From the NCBI GenBank assembly GCA_002314055.1, contig DCBP01000071.1:1-12009 (forward strand): a DNA stretch of 12,009 nt, read 5' to 3'. Positions 6,704-12,009 of this stretch are shown here, piece by piece. The stretch is from Prevotella sp. UBA1104. GTDB taxonomy: Bacteria > Bacteroidota > Bacteroidia > Bacteroidales > Bacteroidaceae. Position 1 is the stretch's first letter. The number at the start of each line of letters is the position of its first letter. The notes below the pieces were generated by a model. That model was not told the origin of the DNA, searched no databases, and saw nothing but the letters and a program-made list of their open reading frames with translations. The translations under genes and the position numbers were made by a program.

Positions 6704-6907
6704 CAATCCTTTATTTTCATTTTTTTCTACTGTGAAACACGTATTTTTTTTATTTTTAGTGGCAATACATGTCAATTACAGCCGTTTTAGTGGCAATTCA
6801 GTAACAATAAAATCATTATTGCTTTTTGCTTAATATCTAATAATCAGATAGTTATATATATTAGTGGCAATAGTGGCAATAATAAATAAAAATTGTGTTA
6901 TGCTTTA

Positions 6908-8440
6908 TTATATCCCTTTTTTCTTTGCTTTTCGTCCCACGAAATTCCACGTAGGCATCTTCTTCAGCGTACTTCTGATTGGCTGTATATCCCAAAACAG
7001 GAATATAAGGAGCACGGCAATGCCGATGATGCATGTGATGCCATAGAGCTGACGGATGCTGATCATCAGCAGGTTGGTTGCGTTGTAGGGCAGTCCGCGA
7101 ACCATGTTGTCAGCCATCTGCCAGCGCAGTGCATAGCTGTACAGGCCGGAGCACATGGTGGATATAGGACCATTGCGCACCATTCCTACGATGGTGAACC
7201 CCATGAAGAAATGTTCAAACGGCATGAGCTCCTCAAGGTATATCGTCAGCGTGACAAAGAAGATGCCGTTGCCGAAGCCGCGCAAGAATATCGGTGTGTA
7301 CAGCGCCTCGATTGGCAAGCCTGGGTCGATGAGGAAATACATCATTACGGGATATGCCGTCATTGCAGCCACGCCAACCGTAAGGAGCCGTGTGTATTTC
7401 TGGCGCAGCACCTTTATCCAAAACAGGCAGAATAGACAACCTGCCACTGACGACATCCACTCTATGAAGTTGAACACGTTGGTCGTGAACGTACCGAAAT
7501 GGAGCACTCCGCCCGTAAACGCCGTCTGAAGCACCTTAGGTGTGCTGCCCATGAACTCCACAAAGGCAAAGAGAATGAGCAACGGCACGAGTCGAGGGTA
7601 TTTCCACGCCGCCGGGGCTATATACGGATGGCGGATGTGGCGGCTGCGCTGTATGCAGAAGTAGAGCGTTACGACAAACAGCACTGCGTCCATGCGCATC
7701 TCGTAGCTGTCGAGCCAGTTGTAATACTCGCCATAGTTAAAGAAGAATATGAATTCAAGCATCACTGCCGACCACAACAAGCATCCGAGATAGTCTACGC
7801 TGATAAACGGCATAGGCTTCATGAAGCGGAAGTTATGCGTAGTGGTGTATACCACAAGAGCCACAATGAGCAATGCGCCGGTCATCGCCCAGTTGATGAT
7901 GCGCCAGTCCTGGTATACGTATATCAGATGCTCAGTAATCCAAGGCGAGAGGAACATATTTCCCAATACAAGGCAATAGAGTAATGGGAAGAAAATGGTG
8001 AAATCGCGCTTTGGCGTCATCCACAGCTGAATAGTGGACATACACTCGAAGCATCCGCATAATTTGAAGAATCCGGCAATATAGCCGAGTACACACATTA
8101 TGGGCACGGAGTCGGTGAACATAATAAGGAAGTTGCATGCCGCCACCACCAGTGCTGCATTGAGCAGGAGCTGGCGGTTGGTGAAGTGGAACTTCATCTT
8201 GAAAAGGAACGGGAAAGGCATAGCCACTCCTACTACGTTGAACATGATTATCATCAGCACATCCTCGCGCATCAAGCTATACTCGCCCATCACCTGACTC
8301 ATCGCTCCACCATAGATTCCGCCCGACATAAGGAAGACGAAGGCAAAGCAGATATATATCCACGGCTGAAGACGACGTGGAATAAAGCTGTTGAACGACG
8401 GGACCCGAAACGGTCCCTGCATAATTGGAGGTCCAGCCAT
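6908..8440 (-). CDS. MFS efflux transporter, 14-helix EmrB-like
   Basis: The 510-aa protein shows 14 hydrophobic segments, starting PWIYICFAFVFLMSGG near residue 26 and ending in ITCIIGIAVLLIFLFW before a basic tail (VGRKAKKKGI). This is the size and topology of drug:proton antiporters of the DHA2/EmrB type. It is the inner-membrane pump of the tripartite system encoded here. The classical MFS motif between helices 2 and 3 is not obvious, as is common in Bacteroidales members. The start ATG at 8440 shares one base with the stop of the membrane fusion gene (TAATG), so the two are translationally coupled. It is the last gene of the operon; stop TAA at 6910-6908. Substrate cannot be read from sequence; fatty acids, bile salts or hydrophobic drugs are typical. 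Confidence 0.88.
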   Translation of the reverse strand: MAGPPIMQGPFRVPSFNSFIPRRLQPWIYICFAFVFLMSGGIYGGAMSQVMGEYSLMREDVLMIIMFNVVGVAMPFPFLFKMKFHFTNRQLLLNAALVVAACNFLIMFTDSVPIMCVLGYIAGFFKLCGCFECMSTIQLWMTPKRDFTIFFPLLYCLVLGNMFLSPWITEHLIYVYQDWRIINWAMTGALLIVALVVYTTTHNFRFMKPMPFISVDYLGCLLWSAVMLEFIFFFNYGEYYNWLDSYEMRMDAVLFVVTLYFCIQRSRHIRHPYIAPAAWKYPRLVPLLILFAFVEFMGSTPKVLQTAFTGGVLHFGTFTTNVFNFIEWMSSVAGCLFCLFWIKVLRQKYTRLLTVGVAAMTAYPVMMYFLIDPGLPIEALYTPIFLRGFGNGIFFVTLTIYLEELMPFEHFFMGFTIVGMVRNGPISTMCSGLYSYALRWQMADNMVRGLPYNATNLLMISIRQLYGITCIIGIAVLLIFLFWDIQPIRSTLKKMPTWNFVGRKAKKKGI

Positions 8441-9474
8441 TACTTCTTGACTTTAGTTTCAACGTTCAGTCCGGCACGCAGCAGAGCCACTTGTCTGGCT
8501 TCATTATCATTGGTGAGGGCGATACGTACCGGCACACGCTGCTCCACCTTAACGAAATTTCCGGTGGCATTGTCTACAGGAATCATCGAGTAAGCATTGC
8601 CGGCTGCTGCCGACAAGGCCTCCACCTTGCCATGGAATACCACGCCGGGGATAGCATCGGCAGTGAAATCTACCTGCTTGCCCACGGTGATGCCTTCCAT
8701 CTGTGTCTCGCGGTAGTTTGCCATCACCCACACATCGTTGTCGTCGACGATGCGCGCCAGCATCTGTCCCGGTTGAACCAACTGACCTACATGAATGTCT
8801 TTCTTGCCCATCACACCATCGCAGGTTGCTACGATGACGGTATACGACAGGTTCAAGCGAGCCAGATTGAGCTGTGCCTCAGCTATGCTCTCTCCGGCAT
8901 GTGAACCGCCCAACTGTTGAGTCTGCACGTTTTTCACCGATGCTGCGCTCTGTCGGCGAGAGCTGGCTTGCTCGTAGCGCGCCTTGGCACCGAGGTAGCG
9001 GGCATAGGCATTGTCATACTGCTGTTTTGTTACGGCGTCTTTCTTCATCAGGGCAGCAAAGCGGTCGAAATCATGTTTGGCATTCATCATGTCTACGCGA
9101 GCCTCCTCGATGCCTGCCGAAGCCGTCTGCACATTGCTTGCCGTAGTGCCCATGCTGGCGGTGACAACCGACGAACCTGCCTTTGAACCACGCAAGCCAG
9201 CCTCGGCTTGAGCCAACTGCAGGCGGTATTCAGCGTCTTCGATAACGACAAGCGTGTCCCCTTTCTTTACATGTTGGAAATCGGAAAACCGTATTTCCTT
9301 GATAAATCCCTGCACACGGGTGTTTATCGGGGTGATGTGCCGACACACCTGTGCATCGTCGGTATATTCCACTCCACTTCCATGCACGAAATGACTGAAA
9401 GTCCAAACCACTGCTCCCACAAAGAACAGAATAACTACTACATTGTATATTCTCTTGATAAGTTTCTTGTTCAT
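8440..9474 (-). CDS. HlyD/EmrA-family membrane fusion (periplasmic adaptor) protein
   Basis: From the ATG at 9474 the protein is 344 aa. Residues about 8-27 (RIYNVVVILFFVGAVVWTF) form one membrane anchor. Residues 36-80 (YTDDAQVCRHITPINTRVQG through VKKGDTLVVIED) form the first half of the biotinyl-lipoyl domain. About 82-205 is a long Ala/Gln-rich coiled-coil hairpin. ATCDGVMGKKDIHVGQLVQP near 240 is the second lipoyl half, and AIPGVVFHGKVEAL with PVDNATGNFVKVEQRVPVRI is the typical EmrA beta-barrel. It links the MFS pump to the outer membrane channel. An upstream in-frame ATG at 9516 would overlap the TolC-like gene by 20 bases and add MWQERYNQTFNIKI, which looks unnatural; at 9474 the gap is 22 bases. 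No strong ribosome site is seen, only an A-rich leader. Confidence 0.9.
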   Translation of the reverse strand: MNKKLIKRIYNVVVILFFVGAVVWTFSHFVHGSGVEYTDDAQVCRHITPINTRVQGFIKEIRFSDFQHVKKGDTLVVIEDAEYRLQLAQAEAGLRGSKAGSSVVTASMGTTASNVQTASAGIEEARVDMMNAKHDFDRFAALMKKDAVTKQQYDNAYARYLGAKARYEQASSRRQSAASVKNVQTQQLGGSHAGESIAEAQLNLARLNLSYTVIVATCDGVMGKKDIHVGQLVQPGQMLARIVDDNDVWVMANYRETQMEGITVGKQVDFTADAIPGVVFHGKVEALSAAAGNAYSMIPVDNATGNFVKVEQRVPVRIALTNDNEARQVALLRAGLNVETKVKK

Positions 9475-9496
9475 GATTTTTATATTGAATGTTTGA

Positions 9497-10801
9497 TTAT
9501 ATCTCTCCTGCCACATATTTCATACGATAGTAAGCATACACGATATTGATACGTGCATCCACCTCTTTCAGTTCAGCGTTGAGGCGCAAGTTCGAGGCAT
9601 CCACCATGTCGGTTACAAGTGCCATCTGATTAAGATAACGAGAGTTCATCACCTCATAGTTCTGTTTTGCCAGTTCTACGCTCTTCTGTTGAGTCTCCAG
9701 TTCCACGTATGTTTGCTGATATTTCACGTAGGCAGCCTGCATATTGTTGTTCAGCTGCTCAGCTTGCATGGCGTGTGCCTCTTTTGCCTGTCGGGTTTCC
9801 ACGGCAGCTTGCTTGATGCGCTTGTTGCTCTTGAACAGCGAACCGATATTGTATTTCACTCCAACGCCAACATACCATACGTTGAGATTCTTGTCTATCG
9901 GCGGCAACTCGAATAGTATCGGACCGTCAAACTTTTCTGCGGCAACAAAAGCCACCTTTGGTCTCAGTTCACTCTTGGCTATCTTCTCCTTTTGTTCGGC
10001 AATGCGTATTTCGTTGGAAGCCTGCTCCATGAGTGGAGAGCTGAGCGAACTTGCAGTTTGCCAGTAAGCCTCGCTGTCTTTGCCGTATACCTTATTTATA
10101 ATGGAAGCATCAGGAACTATCGTTTCTTTGTCGTCCATTCCAAGAGTGTTGCAGAGTTGGTGGTTCAGAATGTTGCGGTTGTTGCGAAGAGTGGTCAAAC
10201 CGAGTTTCAGACTTTCCATCTGTAGTTCGTATCTCGTTATGTCGTTTTTCAAAGCCATACCTTGCTGCTGTTTCTCCTTGATGTCAGCGATGAGTTGTTC
10301 CGTCAGCTGGATGTTCTTCTCGTAGACCTGTATCTGGTTGTCTATCTTGAAAAGGTCGAGATACTGTCCGATGGCAATGAAGCGCACCTGTTGTCTGGTG
10401 AGCTTAACTCCGGTTTCAGCCTGTTGCTTGCCCAGTTCTGCAAGTTTTATTCCGGCATTAATGGCTCCGCCGGCATACACCACCTGCTGCGCTTCAAGAG
10501 CAAAGTTGTTGCCTAAGTGCGGACTGCTCAAGCCGTTGGCGTTGGAGAAGTCGCGGTCGGTGAGAAGTGCGTTGCCGATGTAGCTTAGCGAGAGAGAGGC
10601 GTCGATGTCGGGCAGACGTTTGCTCTTTGCCACCTCTACACCAATTCCGGCAGCTTCAACACCCGATTTCATGGTACGCAGACTCTTGCTGTTTGTTTCA
10701 ATTTTTCCGAATAGTTGGTCTATGGTCATCGTTTGCTGAGCCATAGTCCATGTTGAGCCTCCCGTAAATAGGAGGCTTGCCAATAATATTTTCCTTATCA
10801 T
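9497..10801 (-). CDS. TolC-like outer membrane efflux protein
   Basis: The 434-aa protein begins with a signal peptide (MIRKILLASLLFTGGSTWTMA, cleavage expected before QQ at residue 22). The rest is long amphipathic helices with two related halves, as in the outer membrane efflux protein family: QTMTIDQLFGKIETNSKSL opens the first, and the second carries NVWYVGVGVKYNIGSLFKSN near residues 305-325. The C-terminal stretch (LVTDMVDASNLRLNAELKEV, then YAYYRMKYVAGEI) is characteristic. It forms the trimeric exit duct for the downstream adaptor and MFS pump. It is the first gene of the operon, with a likely -7 box 46 bases upstream, and faces the AraC regulator. The length is in the usual 420-480 range. 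Confidence 0.92.
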   Translation of the reverse strand: MIRKILLASLLFTGGSTWTMAQQTMTIDQLFGKIETNSKSLRTMKSGVEAAGIGVEVAKSKRLPDIDASLSLSYIGNALLTDRDFSNANGLSSPHLGNNFALEAQQVVYAGGAINAGIKLAELGKQQAETGVKLTRQQVRFIAIGQYLDLFKIDNQIQVYEKNIQLTEQLIADIKEKQQQGMALKNDITRYELQMESLKLGLTTLRNNRNILNHQLCNTLGMDDKETIVPDASIINKVYGKDSEAYWQTASSLSSPLMEQASNEIRIAEQKEKIAKSELRPKVAFVAAEKFDGPILFELPPIDKNLNVWYVGVGVKYNIGSLFKSNKRIKQAAVETRQAKEAHAMQAEQLNNNMQAAYVKYQQTYVELETQQKSVELAKQNYEVMNSRYLNQMALVTDMVDASNLRLNAELKEVDARINIVYAYYRMKYVAGEI

Positions 10802-10847
10802 TCGCCTTGATTTATAATATTTCTTTTTACCTGTTGAAATTCGGGTG

Positions 10848-10855
10848 CAAAGTTA
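10848..10855 (-). promoter_or_regulatory. -7 box of the efflux operon promoter
   Basis: On the minus strand this reads TAACTTTG, an exact TAnnTTTG, within the context GCGTAACTTTGCA common in Bacteroidales. It lies 46 bases upstream of the TolC-like ATG at 10801. No TTG is found 19-21 bases upstream, so the promoter may depend on an activator such as the divergent AraC protein. Confidence 0.55.
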
Positions 10856-10911
10856 CGCCGAATTTCTTGATAGCTCGTTTTAAATAATTCGCCATGGATG
10901 GACTTTTCGGG

Positions 10912-10940
10912 AACAAATGTTCTTTAATCTAACATTTGTT
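10912..10940. promoter_or_regulatory. Candidate operator: 10-bp perfect inverted repeat between divergent promoters
   Basis: AACAAATGTT (10912-10921) and AACATTTGTT (10931-10940) are exact reverse complements, 9 bases apart, with arm centres 19 bases apart. The repeat ends 3 bases before the -7 box of the AraC gene, covering its -33 position, and is 57 bases upstream of the efflux -7 box. This is a plausible site for autoregulation and control of the efflux operon. The protein that binds is inferred, not shown; AraC proteins more often use direct repeats. Confidence 0.55.
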
Positions 10941-10943
10941 GCG

Positions 10944-10951
10944 TACTTTTG
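10944..10951 (+). promoter_or_regulatory. -7 box of the araC-type gene promoter
   Basis: The plus strand reads TACTTTTG, an exact TAnnTTTG, 69 bases upstream of the ATG at 11021. No TTG sits at -33; the inverted repeat 10912-10940 occupies that place. The leader has a weak AGAG just before the ATG. Confidence 0.55.
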
Positions 10952-11020
10952 CAATCAAAAAGAGAATAAAGAGAAATTACGGACGATGTAGTTCATAATT
11001 TATAATAGGTAAAAAGAGAT

Positions 11021-11857
11021 ATGGATTTATTGGAGCTGAGCAGTAGTCACGAAGCAGAGTTGCTTACTACGGATTTAGAGGATTGGCGTGATGGTCCGCA
11101 GGTATTGCCTTACGGAGCGATATTGATTTGTCGTTGCGGTAAGGCGCTACTTAACGTGAACTATAAGGAATGGGAACTTTATGAGGGGGCGGTAATCACC
11201 GTTTTCCCTAATGATGTGGTAGAGTTGAAAAGCGTTTCTTCTTCACTCCGCTTTGAGATGTTGAAATACAATCCCTCCTTGCTTCGCGAGGCGAGTTTGC
11301 AACTGGAGCAGACCGTATATTCTTTTTTGCGTGAAGACCGTTGCCGGCAGGACACTCCCGTTGTGACAAATATCATCAACGCTATGTTTGCCTTGCTGAA
11401 AGTATATTTCGACCAGTCGGAATGTACTTGCATCTCTCAGTTGGTGCTCTGCCAGTTGAAGGCATTTTTCATTGGATTCCATGAATATCTGCAGCGCAAT
11501 CCGCAATATCGCCGCGACGACGTAAAGTCTTATCGGGTGCGCGAGTTGTTCAATAGCTTTATGATGCTGTTGGAAAAGAATTACAAGCAGTCGAGAGACG
11601 TAAACTATTATGCCGACCAGATGCATATTTCATCCAAATATCTCACCAATATAGTTCGCCAGGTTACCGGCCATACGCCCAAAAGCATTATCGACCAGTA
11701 CATTATCTTGCAACTGAAGATGCAACTGAAGCGCACCAATATGAGTGTCAAGGAGATTGCCTTTGAATATCATTTTACGGATGTCAGCTTCTTCTGCCGT
11801 TATTTCAAGAAGCATACAGGTCAGACACCACAGCAAGTGAGGGATATCCGTAGCTGA
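11021..11857 (+). CDS. AraC-family transcriptional regulator, divergent to the efflux operon
   Basis: The 278-aa protein has an N-terminal cupin-like sensor region (residues about 10-90; LPYGAILICRCGKALLNVNY and YEGAVITVFPNDVVEL look like beta-barrel strands) and a C-terminal DNA-binding domain of about 100 residues. The first helix-turn-helix is near 194-216 (NYYADQMHISSKYLTNIVRQ), the second near 243-267 (VKEIAFEYHFTDVSFFCRYF, then KKHTGQTP). The second follows the classical AraC signature well. The partly hydrophobic middle (115-158) probably serves for dimerisation. Divergent orientation with a 219-base shared region, and the lack of any other regulator nearby, point to control of the tolC-hlyD-MFS operon. 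The inducer is not known. It is a one-domain-sensor AraC protein, not a hybrid two-component one. Confidence 0.92.
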   Translation: MDLLELSSSHEAELLTTDLEDWRDGPQVLPYGAILICRCGKALLNVNYKEWELYEGAVITVFPNDVVELKSVSSSLRFEMLKYNPSLLREASLQLEQTVYSFLREDRCRQDTPVVTNIINAMFALLKVYFDQSECTCISQLVLCQLKAFFIGFHEYLQRNPQYRRDDVKSYRVRELFNSFMMLLEKNYKQSRDVNYYADQMHISSKYLTNIVRQVTGHTPKSIIDQYIILQLKMQLKRTNMSVKEIAFEYHFTDVSFFCRYFKKHTGQTPQQVRDIRS

Positions 11858-11908
11858 AGTTCGCGATCCGATGTTTTTATTCTGAGTAATTAAACTTTCG
11901 GACTTATA

Positions 11909-11958
11909 TCTTCCCCTCCCCCGCCTCCCCCTCCTCTAAGTTTGCAGAGGAGGCGGAG
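11909..11958. repeat. C-rich tract with imperfect 13-bp hairpin after the araC-type gene
   Basis: Bases 11909-11937 are all C or T except G11923. The last 13 (11925-11937) pair with 11946-11958 (AGAGGAGGCGGAG) at 12 of 13 positions around the 8-base loop AAGTTTGC. There is no T run afterwards, so it is not a standard terminator, although it is well placed (about 68 bases after the stop). On the minus strand three G runs of four to five bases could allow a G-quadruplex. It stands out from the AT-rich surroundings. Confidence 0.6.
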
Positions 11959-12009
11959 CAGTTACCTTATAAGCCACATGTAGCTGCTAATAAGTAAATG
12001 TTCAAAAAT

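Larger units (their letters stand above)
6454..6880. repeat. AGTGGCAAT repeat cluster bounded by 20-bp inverted repeats
   Basis: The exact 9-mer AGTGGCAAT occurs on the plus strand at 6509-6517, 6758-6766, 6789-6797, 6863-6871 and 6872-6880, and in reverse (ATTGCCACT) at 6454-6462 and 6463-6471. An eighth, partial copy (TGCCACT) is at 6529-6535. The outermost pairs are tandem: 6454-6473 is ATTGCCACTATTGCCACTAA and 6861-6880 is its exact reverse complement, so the block of 427 bases has perfect 20-bp inverted ends. No obvious target-site duplication flanks them. It could be a protein-binding array, a small non-autonomous element, or a remnant of one; the sequence does not decide. Confidence 0.75.
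6324..6907. other. 584-base gap with no credible gene but many repeats
   Basis: The region between the carbonic anhydrase and the efflux operon is strongly AT-rich, and its short open frames look like chance. It holds the anhydrase promoter (6359-6389), seven exact AGTGGCAAT/ATTGCCACT 9-mers between 6454 and 6880, a 12-bp perfect inverted repeat (6504-6540), a terminator-like hairpin (6593-6629) and a 21-bp tandem duplication (6662-6703). I see no tRNA or rRNA, and no recognisable transposase fragment. Confidence 0.7.

Noticed and set aside
6801..6825. Weak AT hairpin followed by CTTTTT as a terminator
   Set aside because: The stem is only six A/T-rich pairs (CAATAA/TTATTG), too unstable to call.
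6454..6880. CRISPR array
   Set aside because: The repeats are 9 bases long, occur in both orientations and are unevenly spaced; no cas genes are present.

Overview
The window most likely comes from a Bacteroidales chromosome, with Prevotella/Segatella as the best guess. The evidence is the Bacteroidota-type promoter boxes (TAnnTTTG, once with TTG 20 nt upstream), A-rich leaders with few Shine-Dalgarno sites, and proteins that read like Bacteroidales families. The species is inferred from protein resemblance only. Almost everything after base 1420 is on the minus strand, except an AraC-type regulator at the right end.

Layout. (1) 1-1410, plus strand: the 3' part of a large phage/mobile-element 'polyvalent' protein with an LPD3-like domain and a putative HExxGH metallopeptidase domain. 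It ends abruptly and is followed by an open stretch in another frame, so this looks like the decayed edge of a prophage or integrated element. (2) 1421-1969: a conserved-looking protein of unknown function with its own likely promoter. (3) 2049-5154: a RavA-ViaA pair (MoxR AAA+ ATPase plus VWA protein), overlapping by 8 bases. (4) 5280-6323: a beta-class carbonic anhydrase followed 6 bases later by a GNAT acetyltransferase, with a convincing promoter before the anhydrase. (5) 6324-6907: a 584-base AT-rich gap without a credible gene. It holds seven exact copies of a 9-mer (AGTGGCAAT), two of which form a tandem pair at each end as a perfect 20-bp inverted repeat. It also holds a 12-bp hairpin, a terminator-like hairpin and a 21-bp tandem duplication. 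(6) 6908-10801: a three-gene tripartite efflux operon, transcribed as TolC-like outer membrane protein, then HlyD/EmrA-type membrane fusion protein, then 14-helix MFS transporter. (7) 10802-11020: divergent promoter region with a perfect 10-bp inverted repeat. (8) 11021-11857: AraC-family regulator facing away from the efflux operon. (9) 11858-end: intergenic DNA with a C-rich imperfect hairpin.

Working together: the AraC protein is the obvious candidate regulator of the efflux operon, with the 10912-10940 repeat as its candidate operator. The anhydrase and acetyltransferase are very probably cotranscribed, and RavA-ViaA follow on the same strand with no obvious promoter of their own. RavA-ViaA are linked to acid, metal and membrane stress in enterobacteria, so a shared stress role with carbonic anhydrase is possible but is inference. 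No complete new defence or mobile system is visible. The least explained structure is the AGTGGCAAT array in the 6.4-6.9 kb gap.
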